DNA of 64,000 bases from Pseudomonas saudiphocaensis. GTDB taxonomy: Bacteria > Pseudomonadota > Gammaproteobacteria > Pseudomonadales > Pseudomonadaceae. Each line of letters starts with the position of its first letter. The stretch's first letter is position 1. Location of the stretch: positions 2,728,001 through 2,792,000 of the forward strand of contig NZ_CCSF01000001.1 of NCBI RefSeq assembly GCF_000756775.1, written 5' to 3'. Below are positions 35,551 through 46,711 of this stretch, in pieces. The notes below the pieces were generated by a model. It was not told where the DNA came from. It worked only from the letters and a program-made list of their open reading frames with translations, and did not search any database. A program made the position numbers and the translations under genes.

Positions 35551-36894
35551 TCAGGTCAGGAAATAGAAGGCACCGCAGATGACCACGCCCGAGTAGAGCA
35601 GCATCATCAGGCAGTAGCCCATGATGTCGCGAGCGCCGAGGCCGACGATGCCGAGCAGCGGCAGCGCCCAGAACGGCTGGATCATGTTGGTCCAGGCATC
35701 ACCCCAGGCAATGGCCATGGCGGTGACGGTCGGCGAGACGCCGAGAGCCTGGGCGGCCGGCAGCATGATGGGGCCCTGTACCGCCCACTGGCCGCCCCCG
35801 GAAGGCACGAACACGTTGACCACGCCAGCGCTGAGGAAGGCCAGCAGCGGGAAGGTGTCGGCGGACGACCAGGAAATGAAGGTCTCGGTGACTTGGCGGC
35901 CCAGGGAAATGCCTTCGGCGTTGGCGCCCATCATCATGCCCATGATCCCGGCGTAGAAGGGGAACAGCAGGACGATGCCGCCGATGCCGCGCACACTCAC
36001 GTCCACCGCGCGCATGTAGCGCTCCGGGGTTCCGTGCAGCAGCAGGCCGCAGAACAGGAAGATCGCAATCACCACGTCCAGGCCGAGCACGAAGCCCTTG
36101 CTGCTGAAATGGTTGAACAGGTAGATGGCAGCCATGGCCACCAGCGCCAGGCCGAGGATGCGGCTGTCGTCGACGCGCTGGGCCGGGGTTTCGCGCAGCG
36201 GCTGTTCAGCGGCGGCTTCCACCAGCTTGGCCGGATCGGCAACCTTGACGTCCTGGCGCGGATGCATGGCGCGGTTGAGCAGTGGCAGGCCGATGAACAG
36301 CAGCGCGACGATGGTCAGGTTCAGCGTTGTGAACAGGGTTTCGGTGATCGGTACAGCTTCGGTCAGCACGCCTGCGGTCATCCGCGCCAGGTCCGGGCCG
36401 CCGCTGGCCAGCGACAGCGGCACTGAGCCGGCAAGGCCGCCGTGCCAGACCAGGAAACCCGAATAGGCCGCCGCCACCAGCAGCGGGTAGTCGACGCCCT
36501 TGACCTGACGGGCCAGCGCGCGGGCGAAGACGGCGCCGATCACCAGGCCGAAGCCCCAGTTGACCCAGCAGCCGACCAGCGCCACCAGGGTGACCATGAC
36601 GATCGCCTGACCCGGCGTGCGGGCCATGCCGGCCAGGCGGTCGAGCTGGCGGTTGACCAGCGGGGCACTGGCCAGCGCATGACCGGTGACGAAGATCAGC
36701 GCCATCTGCATGGCGAAGCCGAGCAGGGTCCAGAAGCCGCCGCTCCAGTGCTGCACCATGGCCGGTAGCGACTGGTCGGTGGAAAGCATGCCGGCAATCA
36801 GCACCGCGAAGGTGAGCAGCGCGGAGAAGACGAAGGCGGAGGGCAGGTAGCGTTGTACCAGGCTTACGCTCCAGCCAGTGAGGGTGTTGAACAT
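35551..36894 (-). CDS. atoE: Short-chain fatty acid transporter
   Basis: Inner-membrane permease of the AtoE family. The 447 residues have about 12 hydrophobic segments, starting MFNTLTGWSVSLVQRYLPSAF, with conserved SGGQWAVQGP and WGDAWTNMIQPFWALP motifs. It lies downstream of atoD-atoA-atoB on the same strand after a 121-bp gap with a hairpin. It likely imports butyrate or acetoacetate-type acids for the enzymes upstream. Confidence 0.93.
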   Translation of the reverse strand: MFNTLTGWSVSLVQRYLPSAFVFSALLTFAVLIAGMLSTDQSLPAMVQHWSGGFWTLLGFAMQMALIFVTGHALASAPLVNRQLDRLAGMARTPGQAIVMVTLVALVGCWVNWGFGLVIGAVFARALARQVKGVDYPLLVAAAYSGFLVWHGGLAGSVPLSLASGGPDLARMTAGVLTEAVPITETLFTTLNLTIVALLFIGLPLLNRAMHPRQDVKVADPAKLVEAAAEQPLRETPAQRVDDSRILGLALVAMAAIYLFNHFSSKGFVLGLDVVIAIFLFCGLLLHGTPERYMRAVDVSVRGIGGIVLLFPFYAGIMGMMMGANAEGISLGRQVTETFISWSSADTFPLLAFLSAGVVNVFVPSGGGQWAVQGPIMLPAAQALGVSPTVTAMAIAWGDAWTNMIQPFWALPLLGIVGLGARDIMGYCLMMLLYSGVVICGAFYFLT

Positions 36895-36971
36895 GGGTGA
36901 TGCCTCTTCTTATGTTTGTTTCTTATGTTCGTGTTGATCAGGCGGGTTAGCGCCAGGGCGCGGTTTGCCAC

Positions 36972-36991
36972 AGCCCGGTCGAGACCGGGCT
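36972..36991 (-). other. Hairpin between atoB and atoE
   Basis: AGCCCGGT / ACCGGGCT with a CGAG loop, 24 bp beyond the atoB stop and without a T-run. It may weaken readthrough into atoE or protect the upstream message. Confidence 0.45.
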
Positions 36992-37015
36992 GGTTGGGGT
37001 TCCTCGTGTGAGCAG

Positions 37016-38194
<1,179 letters not shown>

Positions 38195-38208
38195 GGTGGT
38201 TACTCCGC

Positions 38209-38868
38209 TCAATCGAAAGACATTTCCGGAACCTGCTCAGGCACGATCAGGCGCCCGGCAGTCTTGGCCTTGATTTCCTCGACGCTTACCCCCGGTGCGC
38301 GCTCGCGCAGGATGAAGGCGCCGTCTTCGATTTCCAGGTAGGCGAGGTCGGTGAGCACCTTGCGGATGCAGCCGGCGCCGGTCAGTGGCAGCGAGCAGCG
38401 TTCCAGCAGCTTGGATTCGCCGTCCTTGGAGGCGTGGGTCATGGTGACGATGATGTTCTCGGCACCGGCGACCAGGTCCATCGCGCCGCCCATGCCCTTG
38501 ACCAGCTTGCCGGGGATCATCCAGGAGGCGATGTTGCCCTGCACATCCACCTCGAAGGCGCCGAGCACCGTCAGGTCGACATGGCCGCCGCGGATCATGG
38601 CGAAGGATTCGGCCGAGTTGAAGATTGCCGCGCCGGGCAGGGCGGTGACCGTCTGCTTGCCGGCGTTGATCATGTCGGCATCCAGCTCGGCCTCGGTAGG
38701 GAAGGCGCCCATGCCGAGCAGGCCGTTTTCCGATTGCAGCATCACGTCGATTCCGGCCGGCACATAGTTGGCCACCAGGGTCGGGATGCCTATGCCGAGG
38801 TTGACGTAGTAACCGTCTTTCAATTCGCGCGCCACGCGCTGCGCCATCTGTTCGCGGGTAAGTGCCAT
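38209..38868 (-). CDS. atoA: 3-oxoacid CoA-transferase subunit B
   Basis: Beta subunit of the enzyme that moves CoA onto acetoacetate or short-chain acids. The product is 219 residues starting [19 protein letters not shown]. The catalytic glutamate is in the SENG motif ([11 protein letters not shown]). Upstream in-frame sequence is shadow of atoD and is not included. It is paired with atoD 46 bp upstream. Confidence 0.95.
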   Translation of the reverse strand: MALTREQMAQRVARELKDGYYVNLGIGIPTLVANYVPAGIDVMLQSENGLLGMGAFPTEAELDADMINAGKQTVTALPGAAIFNSAESFAMIRGGHVDLTVLGAFEVDVQGNIASWMIPGKLVKGMGGAMDLVAGAENIIVTMTHASKDGESKLLERCSLPLTGAGCIRKVLTDLAYLEIEDGAFILRERAPGVSVEEIKAKTAGRLIVPEQVPEMSFD

Positions 38869-38914
38869 GGGAACTCTCTTCTTGTAATCGGGCTTCTGGG
38901 AATCGGCAGCAGGA

Positions 38915-39613
38915 TCAGTCGCGCAGGGTGCGCTTCTCGATTCGCTTCTCGAAGCTGCCCTGGATGATGCGATCGACGTAGATGCCCGGGGTGTGGATCT
39001 GGCTCGGCTCCAGCTCGCCGGGCTCGACGATCTCTTCCACTTCGACCACGGTGATCTTGCCGGCAGTGGCGGCCAGAGGGTTGAAGTTCTGCGCGGTGTG
39101 GCGGTAGACGACGTTGCCGAAATGGTCGGCCTTCCAGCCTTTGACGATGGCGAAATCGCCGCGGATGGCATGCTCGAGGATGTAGTGGCGGCCATCGATT
39201 TCGCGCACTTCCTTGCCTTCGGCCACCGGTGTGCCGTAGCCGGTGGCGGTGTAGAAGGCCGGAATGCCGGCGCCGCCGGCGCGCATCTTCTCGGCCAGGG
39301 TGCCTTGTGGAGTCAGTTCGACTTCCAGCTCGCCGTTGAGCAGCTGCTGTTCGAAGAGGGCATTCTCGCCCACGTAGGAGGCGATCATCTTGCGGATCTG
39401 GCGATCTTCCAGCAGTACGCCGAGGCCAAAGCCATCCACGCCGCAGTTGTTGGACACCACAGTGAGATCCTTGACCCCGCGACGGCGGATTTCCGCGATG
39501 AGGTTTTCCGGGATGCCACACAGGCCGAAGCCGCCGGCCAGTACGGTCATGCCGTCTTCGAGCCCTGCCAGGGCCTCCTCGTAGCTGCTGACGCGTTTGT
39601 CGAGTCCCGCCAT
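38915..39613 (-). CDS. atoD: 3-oxoacid CoA-transferase subunit A
   Basis: Alpha subunit of the CoA-transferase. The product is 232 residues from ATG 39613 ([17 protein letters not shown]) after GAGGAACAGC. The CoA-binding signature is [14 protein letters not shown]. It is first gene of atoDAB-E, divergent from the LysR gene at 39741. The 127-bp gap between them should contain both promoters. Confidence 0.95.
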   Translation of the reverse strand: MAGLDKRVSSYEEALAGLEDGMTVLAGGFGLCGIPENLIAEIRRRGVKDLTVVSNNCGVDGFGLGVLLEDRQIRKMIASYVGENALFEQQLLNGELEVELTPQGTLAEKMRAGGAGIPAFYTATGYGTPVAEGKEVREIDGRHYILEHAIRGDFAIVKGWKADHFGNVVYRHTAQNFNPLAATAGKITVVEVEEIVEPGELEPSQIHTPGIYVDRIIQGSFEKRIEKRTLRD

Positions 39614-39740
39614 GGTGCTGTTCCTCTTCTTGTTCTGATACTGATACCGACATCGCCGCCGGCCTGTCGATCGAGCTTCACCCTGGCGCATTCATTTGTT
39701 AAGTTTGTTTTTCTGATCTATTGATCAAAAAGGCAAATCA

Positions 39741-40652
39741 ATGACCGTAAAGCAGCTCCGTGCTTTTCTCGCGGTTGCGCAAACTCTGAGCTTCGCTCAG
39801 GCCTGCGAACGCCTGCATTTGTCGCAGCCGGCATTGAGCCTGGCGATAAAAAGTCTGGAAGATTCCCTGGGCGGCAAGCTGTTGATCCGCACAACCCGCA
39901 GCGTACGCCTGACGCCTGAAGGGGAGGTCCTGCTACCGATCGCCCGGCGGCTGCAGACCGACTGGGACAATGCCGAAGACTTGCTGCGTCAGCATTTCAC
40001 CCTGCAGCGCGGCACGGTGAGCATCGCCGCCATGCCGTCCTTCGCCGGCAATCTGCTGCCCGAGGCGCTCAAGGTATTCCGCAGTCGCTATCCCAAGATC
40101 AACGTGGCGGTACATGACCTGATCAATGAGCGGGTGCTGGAAATGGTCCGCAGCCGGCAGGTGGAGCTGGGCATCGCCTTCGAGCCGGAAGCCCTCGACG
40201 GACTGGAGTTCACCTCGTTCTACACCGACCGTTTCGTTGCCGTGGTGCCGGCCGGATCACCGCTGGCGCAGCGCGCGCAGCTCGACTGGGAGGAGCTGCT
40301 CGAGCAGACCTTTATTACCCTGCAACGCCCGTCGGCGGTGCGCCTGCTGCTCGAGCGCAGCCTGGCGGCACGCGGGCGCAAGTTGGCGGTGGGGTTTGAG
40401 AGTCACCAGCTGGCGACAGTGGGGCGTCTGGTAGCCAACGGCCTGGGGGTTAGCGCGGTGCCGTCGTTGTGCATTCGTCAGATGCATGAGCTGGGGGCAC
40501 GCTGCGTACCCCTCCACGGCCTGCAGGTGGAGCGCCGGATCGGCCTGCTGCGTCTGGCCGATCACACCTTGTCCAGCGCCGCGCAGGGTCTGTCCGATGT
40601 GCTGGTGCAGATGAGCGACTGGCCGAACCTGGAGCAGCTGCGTCCGTCCTGA
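39741..40652 (+). CDS. LysR-family transcriptional regulator (probable ato activator)
   Basis: The 303 residues have an N-terminal winged helix (MTVKQLRAFLAVAQTLSFAQA, given in part: FLAVAQTLSFAQACERL) with the HTH LSQPALSLAIKSLE, followed by a LysR substrate-binding domain. Divergent placement next to atoD is typical of LysR proteins that control the adjacent operon. The inducer is unknown, perhaps a short-chain acyl compound. Confidence 0.9.
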   Translation: MTVKQLRAFLAVAQTLSFAQACERLHLSQPALSLAIKSLEDSLGGKLLIRTTRSVRLTPEGEVLLPIARRLQTDWDNAEDLLRQHFTLQRGTVSIAAMPSFAGNLLPEALKVFRSRYPKINVAVHDLINERVLEMVRSRQVELGIAFEPEALDGLEFTSFYTDRFVAVVPAGSPLAQRAQLDWEELLEQTFITLQRPSAVRLLLERSLAARGRKLAVGFESHQLATVGRLVANGLGVSAVPSLCIRQMHELGARCVPLHGLQVERRIGLLRLADHTLSSAAQGLSDVLVQMSDWPNLEQLRPS

Positions 40653-40670
40653 CTTTCTTCGTAGGGGCGA

Positions 40671-40721
40671 ATTGATTCGGCCGCGGGGCCATAAAGGCCG
40701 AACAAGCTCGGCCCTACAGAC
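40671..40721. repeat. REP-like palindromic repeat
   Basis: GTAGGGGCGAAT on the left and CTCGGCCCTAC on the right, with GGCCGCGGGGCC and AAGGCC between them, form nested inverted repeats in the convergent gap between the LysR gene and ssuF. It may also end both transcripts. Confidence 0.55.
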
Positions 40722-40764
40722 GGTGCGCCCGTAGTGAAACGCGCGCAGGCCGGGTCTGCTTGCC

Positions 40765-40980
40765 TTAGAGCTTGGCGATGGACACCTCGGTGGATTTGAC
40801 GAAGGCGATGACTTCGCTGCCAACCCCCAGCTCCAACTCGCGGACCGAGCGGGTGGTGATTACCGAAGTGACGATGCCCGCGGCGGTCTGCGCGTCGATT
40901 TCCGAGAGCACGTCGCCGTGGACGATTTCCTTGATGGTGCCTTTGAACTGGTTACGTACGTTGATGGCCTTGATGGTCAT
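40765..40980 (-). CDS. ssuF: Molybdopterin-binding-like protein (TOBE/Mop domain), ssuF
   Basis: A 71-residue single Mop/TOBE domain: MTIKAINVRNQFKGTIKEI, then SEIDAQTAAGIVTSVIT and VIAFVKSTEVSIAKL. Proteins of this type bind molybdate-like oxyanions. In Pseudomonas putida a homologue ends the ssuEADCBF operon and is needed for growth on some sulfonates and sulfate esters. It starts at ATG 40980 after GGAGTAATCTC, 20 bp past ssuB. The longer frame upstream is shadow of ssuB. Confidence 0.92.
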   Translation of the reverse strand: MTIKAINVRNQFKGTIKEIVHGDVLSEIDAQTAAGIVTSVITTRSVRELELGVGSEVIAFVKSTEVSIAKL

Positions 40981-41000
40981 GAGATTACTCCTGGGTATGT

Positions 41001-41816
41001 TTAAAGTGCCCAACGCAATTGCGTGGGCAAGGGGGTGATGGGTTCGGGGCGTTCGGCGAGCGCAGGGCGTTGCAGCACGCGGTCCAGGACCTGGGCTTCC
41101 AGCGCGGCGAGCGCGGCCGAGCCACGATTGCGTGGGCGCGGCAACTGCACATTGAGGTCCAGGCCAATAGCGCCGTCCTCGATAAGAATCACCCGGTCGG
41201 CCACCGCCACCGCTTCGGCGACATCGTGGGTCACCAGCAGCACTGTGAAGCCGTGCTGCAGCCAGAGCCGTTCGATCAGGTGCTGCATCTCGATGCGGGT
41301 CAGCGCATCCAGCGCGCCCAGTGGCTCGTCCAGCAGCAACAGCCGTGGCTGATGAATCAGGGCGCGGGCCAGTGCTACACGCTGCTTCTGTCCACCGGAC
41401 AGCGCCGCCGGCCACTCGTGGGCGCGTTCGGCCAGGCCGACTTCGGCCAGCGCCTGCTGGGCCCGTGGTCGCCAGTCTCCGGAAAGGCCCAGGCCGACGT
41501 TGTCGATCACGCGCTTCCAGGGCAGCAGGCGTGCGTCCTGGAACATCAGCCGCACCTCGTCGCGGTATTCCGCCAGGCGTACACCGGCACTGCGTACCTC
41601 GCCGCGGCTTGGCTGGTCCAGCCCGGCCAGCAGGCGCAGCAGCGTGCTCTTGCCGCAACCGCTGCGGCCCGCCACGGCGACAAACTGGCCAGCGGGGATC
41701 TGGAGATCGATGCCCTTGAGCACTTCGCGTTGGGCGAATGACTTGCCGACGCCTTCGATGGCCAGCGGCACACCGCTAGCGGGTACGTTCCCTGGGATGC
41801 CGTGCAGGACGGTCAT
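41001..41816 (-). CDS. ssuB: Aliphatic sulfonate ABC transporter ATP-binding protein
   Basis: Energy-coupling subunit of the SsuABC importer. It has 271 residues, with Walker [17 protein letters not shown], signature [15 protein letters not shown] and Walker [13 protein letters not shown]. The start ATG 41816 overlaps the ssuC stop by 4 bp (ATGA). An alternative in-frame start upstream is not needed. Confidence 0.96.
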   Translation of the reverse strand: MTVLHGIPGNVPASGVPLAIEGVGKSFAQREVLKGIDLQIPAGQFVAVAGRSGCGKSTLLRLLAGLDQPSRGEVRSAGVRLAEYRDEVRLMFQDARLLPWKRVIDNVGLGLSGDWRPRAQQALAEVGLAERAHEWPAALSGGQKQRVALARALIHQPRLLLLDEPLGALDALTRIEMQHLIERLWLQHGFTVLLVTHDVAEAVAVADRVILIEDGAIGLDLNVQLPRPRNRGSAALAALEAQVLDRVLQRPALAERPEPITPLPTQLRWAL

Positions 41817-42604
41817 TGCGCACCTGCCTTGGCCTGATAGGCCGGGTGCCAGCGCAACCACAGTCGTTCCAGCCCGCGGGCGGCCACGTCAGCCAGCTTG
41901 CCGAGCACGGCGTAAAGCAGGATCGCCACGACCACCACATCGGTCTGCAGGAACTCCCGCGCATTCATCGCCAGATAGCCGATGCCCGCACTGGCCGAGA
42001 TGGTCTCGGCGACGATCAATGTGAGCCACATAAAACCGAGGGCAAAACGTACTCCGACCAGAATCGACGGCAGTGCGCCGGGCAGGATCACCTGGCGAAA
42101 CAGGGAGAAGCCTGAAAGCCCATAGCTGCGCGCCATCTCCACCAGCGCCGGGTCGACGTTGCGGATGCCGTGGTAGGTGTTCAGGTAGATCGGGAACAGG
42201 GTGCCGAGTGCGACCAGGAAGATCTTTGCGCTCTCGTCAATGCCGAACCAGAGGATCACCAGCGGGATCAGCGCCAGGTGCGGCACATTGCGGATCATCT
42301 GCACCGAGCTGTCCAGCAGGCGCTCGCCCCAGTTCGACAGCCCGGTGATAAAGCCCAGCAGCAGGCCGATACCACCGCCGATGGCGAAGCCGACGCCGGC
42401 GCGCCAACCGCTGATGGCCAGGTGGCTCCATATTTCGCCGCTGCGCAGCAGTTCCCAGCCGGCATCGATTACTGCGCTGGGCGCCGGCAGGATGCGCGTG
42501 GACAGCAGTCCGAAGGCCACCGCGCCCTGCCAGGCCAGCAGCAGCGCCACCGGCAAGGCCCAGGGCGCCAGGCGCAGGGCCAGGTGTTTGATCGTGATGT
42601 TCAT
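41813..42604 (-). CDS. ssuC: Aliphatic sulfonate ABC transporter permease
   Basis: Membrane subunit of the SsuABC importer. Its 263 residues have about six helices, and the permease EAA-like loop ([19 protein letters not shown]) couples to SsuB. It is translationally coupled to ssuB. Upstream is a 269-bp gap to ssuD filled with repeat sequence. Confidence 0.96.
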   Translation of the reverse strand: MNITIKHLALRLAPWALPVALLLAWQGAVAFGLLSTRILPAPSAVIDAGWELLRSGEIWSHLAISGWRAGVGFAIGGGIGLLLGFITGLSNWGERLLDSSVQMIRNVPHLALIPLVILWFGIDESAKIFLVALGTLFPIYLNTYHGIRNVDPALVEMARSYGLSGFSLFRQVILPGALPSILVGVRFALGFMWLTLIVAETISASAGIGYLAMNAREFLQTDVVVVAILLYAVLGKLADVAARGLERLWLRWHPAYQAKAGAQ

Positions 42605-42873
42605 GCCCTACCTCGAATCATCGTCTGGTCTACCGGACAGAGCACCAATCGGTGCCTGCCTTCCTCGATAAGTGGCCACATCCCTGTGGCCTCGTGCGCT
42701 CCTGCGTTTACGCGCGTTCCATGCGCAACCCGACCTTCCAGCCCGTCCGTAGGGTGGAAAACTCGCGCAGCGATTTTCCACGCGTACTGGGCATCGACTC
42801 CATGTCAGTCCCGGCGCTTCTGCGCGTGGATGGCTTCGGCCATCCACCCTACCCGGATGTTCCACGTGGAGCG
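42605..42873. repeat. Repeat-filled gap between ssuD and ssuC
   Basis: A 269-bp non-coding stretch interrupts the ssu operon. It contains GTAGGGTGGA at 42749-42758 and the inverse TCCACCCTAC at 42843-42852, plus short palindromes such as GGATGGCTTCGGCCATCC. It looks like an inserted dispersed repeat of the type also seen at 52497 and 60210. A parS-like half-degenerate motif closes it at 42858. Confidence 0.55.
42858..42873. other. Degenerate parS-like motif
   Basis: TGTTCCACGTGGAGCG matches parS at 14 of 16 positions, with the core intact and the right end changed. It abuts the ssuD stop codon. ParB binding is doubtful at this level. Confidence 0.3.
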
Positions 42874-44001
42874 TCAGCCGGCGGCGGCCGCCTTCGGCAG
42901 GATGTCGCTGGAGATGATTTCGCCGAAGGGGCTGACATAACCGAGGCCTTCCGGGCGCTTCTGCTGGGCCAGGTCCAGGTACGGGAACAGCAGCTCGGCC
43001 ACGCGGTAGCTCTCTTCCAGATGTGGGTAGCCGGAGAAAATGAAGGTATCGATGCCGAGGTCGGCGTATTCCTTGACCCGTGCCGCCACCGTCGGACCAT
43101 CGCCCACCAAGGCTGTGCCGGCACCGCCGCGCACCAGGCCGACGCCAGCCCAGAGGTTGGGCGCAACCACCAGTCGGTCACGATGGCCGCCATGCAGTGC
43201 GGCCATGCGCTGCTGGCCCACCGAGTCGAAGCGAGCCAGCGAGGCCTGTGCCTTGGCGATGGTTTCGTCGTCCAGATGACTGATCAGCCGGTCGGCAGCG
43301 GCCCAGGCCTCTTCGTTGGTTTCCCGCACGATCACGTGCAGGCGGATGCCGAAGCGCACCGTGCGCCCTTGCTTGGCGGCGCGGGCGCGCACGTCGGCAA
43401 TCTTCTCGGCCACCGCTTCCAGCGGCTCGCCCCAGGTCAGGTACAGCTCGACCTGCTCGGCCGCCAGCTCGTGGGCAGCTTCCGAGGAACCGCCGAAGTA
43501 CAGCGGCGGGAACAGCAGCTTGGCGCCCTTGACCTGGATGTGCTTGCCGGCGTAATCCACCGTCTCGCCCTCCAGCACGCGGCGCCAGATGCGGGTGAAT
43601 TCGACGGCGGCTTCGTAGCGTTCGGCATGGCTCAGATTGAGGCCGTCGGCCGCCAGTTCGTCCGGGTCGCCGCCGGTGACCAGGTTGAACAGCGCGCGAC
43701 CGTTGGACAGCCGGTCCAGCGTCGCCGCCTGGCGCGCCGCCACGGTGGGCGAGATGATGCCCGGACGCAGGGCGACGAGGAATTTCAGCTGCTGCGTCAG
43801 CGGGATCAGCGAGGCGGCCACCAGCCAGGAGTCCTCGCAGGAACGGCCGGTGGGGATCAGCACGCCGCCGAAACCGAGGCGGTCGGCGGCCTGGGCGATC
43901 TGCGTGAGGTAGCCATGGTCGACGGCGCGGGTACCTTCGGCGGTGCCCAGGTATTTGCCATCGCCATGGGTGGGCAGGAACCAGAAGATGTTCAGACTCA
44001 T
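42874..44001 (-). CDS. ssuD: FMNH2-dependent alkanesulfonate monooxygenase
   Basis: Releases sulfite from alkanesulfonates using FMNH2 from SsuE. The 375-residue luciferase-like fold begins [19 protein letters not shown], typical for SsuD, with conserved [14 protein letters not shown] and [14 protein letters not shown]. It lies 67 bp after ssuA. Confidence 0.97.
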   Translation of the reverse strand: MSLNIFWFLPTHGDGKYLGTAEGTRAVDHGYLTQIAQAADRLGFGGVLIPTGRSCEDSWLVAASLIPLTQQLKFLVALRPGIISPTVAARQAATLDRLSNGRALFNLVTGGDPDELAADGLNLSHAERYEAAVEFTRIWRRVLEGETVDYAGKHIQVKGAKLLFPPLYFGGSSEAAHELAAEQVELYLTWGEPLEAVAEKIADVRARAAKQGRTVRFGIRLHVIVRETNEEAWAAADRLISHLDDETIAKAQASLARFDSVGQQRMAALHGGHRDRLVVAPNLWAGVGLVRGGAGTALVGDGPTVAARVKEYADLGIDTFIFSGYPHLEESYRVAELLFPYLDLAQQKRPEGLGYVSPFGEIISSDILPKAAAAG

Positions 44002-44068
44002 GAATCGTGACTCTGTATACGGGTTGGCGCGGCAGCCGGATGCGCCGCGCCGGAATGGGCGGATGCGC

Positions 44069-45052
44069 TTATTCTGGGTATTGGGCGATGGTCTTCGGCG
44101 GCGTCCAGATCACATCGCTGATGGCGAGCTTCTTCGGGATCAGCCGCAGCGCGGCAAAGGTGTCGGCGATTTCCTGCTGCGCCCGCACCACGGCAGGGGT
44201 GATCGGTTTGGCGCCGTAGCCCTGGCGGATCACCGCCTTGCGCGTGATCTCGCTGGACAGCCCCAGCAGCGGTGCGACCTGCGCCGTGGCGTCTTCGACG
44301 TTGTTTTCCACCCAGTGACCGATATCGCGAATCTCGTCGATCAGCGTGCTGATCACTTTCGGGTGGTCTTCGGCGAAGGGCCGAGCCGCCAGATAGAACT
44401 GGTGGTTGCTGACCAGCCCCTGGCCGTCACGCAGGGTGCGGGCTTGCAGCTGTTCCTCGGCGGCGGCCTGGAAGGGGTCCCAGATCACCCAGGCATCCAC
44501 GCTGCCGCGCTCGAAAGCAGCACGCGCATCGGACGGCGGCAGATAGATCGGTCGGATGTTTCCGTACTTCAGACCCACCGATTCCAGCGCGCGCACCAGC
44601 AGGTAGTGCACGTTGGAGCCCTTGTTCAGGGCGATCTTCTTGCCCTTGAGTTCGCTGAGCGAGCGAATGGGTGAATCCTTCGGCACCAGAATCGCCTCGC
44701 CGGAAGGCGCGGGCGGCTCATGAGCCACGTAGAGCAGATCGGCGGCAGCGGCTTGGGCGAATACCGGTGGCGTCTCGCCGGTCACGCCGAAGTCGATGGA
44801 GCCGACGTTAAGCCCTTCGAGCAGTTGCGGGCCGCCGGGAAACTCGGTCCAGCGCACCTCGAAGCCCTGCTTGGCGAGCTGGGTCTCCAGCGTGCCGCGG
44901 GCCTTGAGCAGCACCAGCGTGCCGTATTTCTGGTAGCCGATACGCAGGACCTTGTCCTGCTTGGATTGAGCCTGTACCTGGGTGATGGCGCCGAAGGAAA
45001 TGGCCGCGGCAAGCAGGGCGACCAGTCCTCGACGCAAGGTGTTCGTGCGCAT
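44069..45052 (-). CDS. ssuA: Aliphatic sulfonate-binding periplasmic protein
   Basis: Substrate receptor for SsuBC. It has 327 residues from ATG 45052. The signal peptide (basic [10 protein letters not shown], then [20 protein letters not shown] with cleavage after AQA) is given here only in outline. The mature protein begins near [16 protein letters not shown] related but truncated gene lies at 51412-52377. Confidence 0.95.
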   Translation of the reverse strand: MRTNTLRRGLVALLAAAISFGAITQVQAQSKQDKVLRIGYQKYGTLVLLKARGTLETQLAKQGFEVRWTEFPGGPQLLEGLNVGSIDFGVTGETPPVFAQAAAADLLYVAHEPPAPSGEAILVPKDSPIRSLSELKGKKIALNKGSNVHYLLVRALESVGLKYGNIRPIYLPPSDARAAFERGSVDAWVIWDPFQAAAEEQLQARTLRDGQGLVSNHQFYLAARPFAEDHPKVISTLIDEIRDIGHWVENNVEDATAQVAPLLGLSSEITRKAVIRQGYGAKPITPAVVRAQQEIADTFAALRLIPKKLAISDVIWTPPKTIAQYPE

Positions 45053-45154
45053 GGCACTCTCCTTGTAGTTCGAGTTGGATTTACGACCTGCCTGCCCGTT
45101 GACGGGCAAGTAAGGCGGGGTGGCGGCAAGTGCCGCTGGGTGTTGCGTCGGTTG

Positions 45155-45748
45155 CTAGATGCTCCAGCGTGCGCTGGTCAGACGTTCATGCAGCAGTCGC
45201 GGATCGAGCGGTTGCGGGCGGCGCGCCAGTGCGGCGTGCAGCTGTTGCAGGGATTCTTCCAGGCGTTCGGTCAGTTCCGGCGCCAGGCTGGCTGCATGGC
45301 CCGCTTCGGCGTAACGGATCTGGGCGTCGACGGCGTACACGCCGTGCAACATCTCCTGGGCCTTGAGCGCAGTCAGTACCGGCTTGAGTGCGTAATCCAC
45401 CGCCAGCATGTGCGCCACGCTGCCGCCCGAAGCCATGGGCAGTACCACCTTGTGCGCCAGCGCGCGCTCGGGCAGCAGGTCCAGCAGGGTCTTCAGCGCG
45501 CCGGAGAAGGACGCCTTGTACACCGGCGTGGCGATCAGCAAACCATCGGCCGCCTGGACGTGCTCGATGAAACGCTGCACCAGCGGACTGTCGAAGCGCC
45601 CATGCAGCAGGTCCTCGGCATCGAAGTCGCGCACGCCGTAGCGCACCACCTCGATGCCTCGCCGCTGCAGCCAGTCACCGGCCACATCCAGCAGCACGCC
45701 GGAACGCGAGCGCTGGCTGGGGCTACCGGCAAGAGAAACGACCAACAT
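45155..45748 (-). CDS. ssuE: NAD(P)H-dependent FMN reductase
   Basis: Supplies FMNH2 to SsuD. The product is a 197-residue flavodoxin-like protein starting [17 protein letters not shown], with the flavin-phosphate loop GSPSQRSRS and [18 protein letters not shown]. It lies 21 bp after lsfA, and the ssuA start is 102 bp further on. Confidence 0.96.
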   Translation of the reverse strand: MLVVSLAGSPSQRSRSGVLLDVAGDWLQRRGIEVVRYGVRDFDAEDLLHGRFDSPLVQRFIEHVQAADGLLIATPVYKASFSGALKTLLDLLPERALAHKVVLPMASGGSVAHMLAVDYALKPVLTALKAQEMLHGVYAVDAQIRYAEAGHAASLAPELTERLEESLQQLHAALARRPQPLDPRLLHERLTSARWSI

Positions 45749-45769
45749 GGGCGCCGTCCTTCTGTTTGC

Positions 45770-46408
45770 TTAACGGTTGGGCTGCGGAGTCAGGCGCAGG
45801 TAGGGCTTGAGCGCGCGATAGCCCTGGGGAAAGCGCTGCTTGACCTCTTCCTCGTCCTTGAGCGAAGGCACGATGACCACTTCATCGCCGTCCTGCCAGT
45901 TGGCCGGGGTAGCGACCTTGTGGTTGTCGGTCAGCTGCAGCGAATCGATCACCCGCAGGATCTCGTTGAAGTTGCGGCCGGTGCTCGCCGGGTAGGTGAT
46001 GGTCAGGCGCACCTTCTTGTTCGGGTCGATGACGAACAGCGAACGCACGGTCAGGGTGTCGTTGGCATTGGGATGGATCAGGTCGTACAGCTCGGACACC
46101 TTGCGGTCGGCATCGGCCAGGATCGGGAAGTTGACCTGGGTGTTCTGCGTCTCGTTGATATCGTCGATCCACCTGATGTGCGAGTCCACCGGGTCGACCG
46201 ACAACGCAATGGCCTTGACGCCGCGCTTGGCGAACTCGTCCTTCAGCTTGGCGGTGAAGCCCAGTTCGGTGGTGCAGACGGGAGTGAAGTCCGCCGGGTG
46301 GGAGAACAGCACGCCCCAGCTGTCGCCAAGCCATTCGTGGAAACGAATGCGGCCTTCGCTGGAATCCTGTTCGAAGTCGGGGGCGATGTCGCCGAGGCGG
46401 ATGCTCAT
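45770..46408 (-). CDS. lsfA: 1-Cys peroxiredoxin LsfA
   Basis: Prx6-type peroxidase, 212 residues, with the peroxidatic Cys in HPADFTPVCTTELG and no resolving Cys in the usual place. LsfA-type proteins are known to be induced in Pseudomonas growing on sulfonates. It leads the operon lsfA-ssuEADCBF and may protect against peroxide formed by free FMNH2. The start ATG 46408 follows CAAGGAGC. Confidence 0.95.
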   Translation of the reverse strand: MSIRLGDIAPDFEQDSSEGRIRFHEWLGDSWGVLFSHPADFTPVCTTELGFTAKLKDEFAKRGVKAIALSVDPVDSHIRWIDDINETQNTQVNFPILADADRKVSELYDLIHPNANDTLTVRSLFVIDPNKKVRLTITYPASTGRNFNEILRVIDSLQLTDNHKVATPANWQDGDEVVIVPSLKDEEEVKQRFPQGYRALKPYLRLTPQPNR

Positions 46409-46650
46409 GGGGTGATGCTCCTTGGATGAGAGGGGACGGCGCTCACTATGTGCAGAAATTATGTGGATGAAAAAGAATATATAACGATTAATTTATTACC
46501 TTTTGATCTATATGGCGGCGGCACGCTACGGTCTGCGGATATGGGCAGCTTTCGCGAGAGGAAAAAGGCGGCTTGTGCCGGTTGGAGGTCATTATCCCAA
46601 CCAGGCGGACTCTGTCTGGCTTCGGCAGGCGTGCGTCAGCACCGGGGGGC

Positions 46651-46675
46651 GGCTTTCAGCGTCTTACTGAAAGCC
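46651..46675. terminator. Hairpin, possible terminator
   Basis: GGCTTTCAG / CTGAAAGCC with a 7-base loop. It has no T-run. It is downstream of the 46712-47095 gene. Confidence 0.4.
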
Positions 46676-46683
46676 GGCAGCAC

Positions 46684-46704
46684 GGCCATGCCTTGGGCAT
46701 GGCC
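46684..46704 (-). terminator. Hairpin after membrane-protein gene
   Basis: GGCCATGCC / GGCATGGCC with a 3-base loop, 8 bp beyond the stop of the gene at 46712. It probably closes the trpBA-orf transcript. Confidence 0.5.
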
Positions 46705-46711
46705 GATTGGT

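Larger units (their letters stand above)
46409..46711. other. Gap with AT-rich lsfA promoter region and two hairpins
   Basis: An AT-rich patch at 46470-46515, unlike its surroundings, probably holds the lsfA-ssu promoter and the activator site (CysB/Cbl-like factors control ssu genes in relatives). Further right are two perfect hairpins (46651-46675 and 46684-46704). No convincing gene is seen. Confidence 0.5.
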
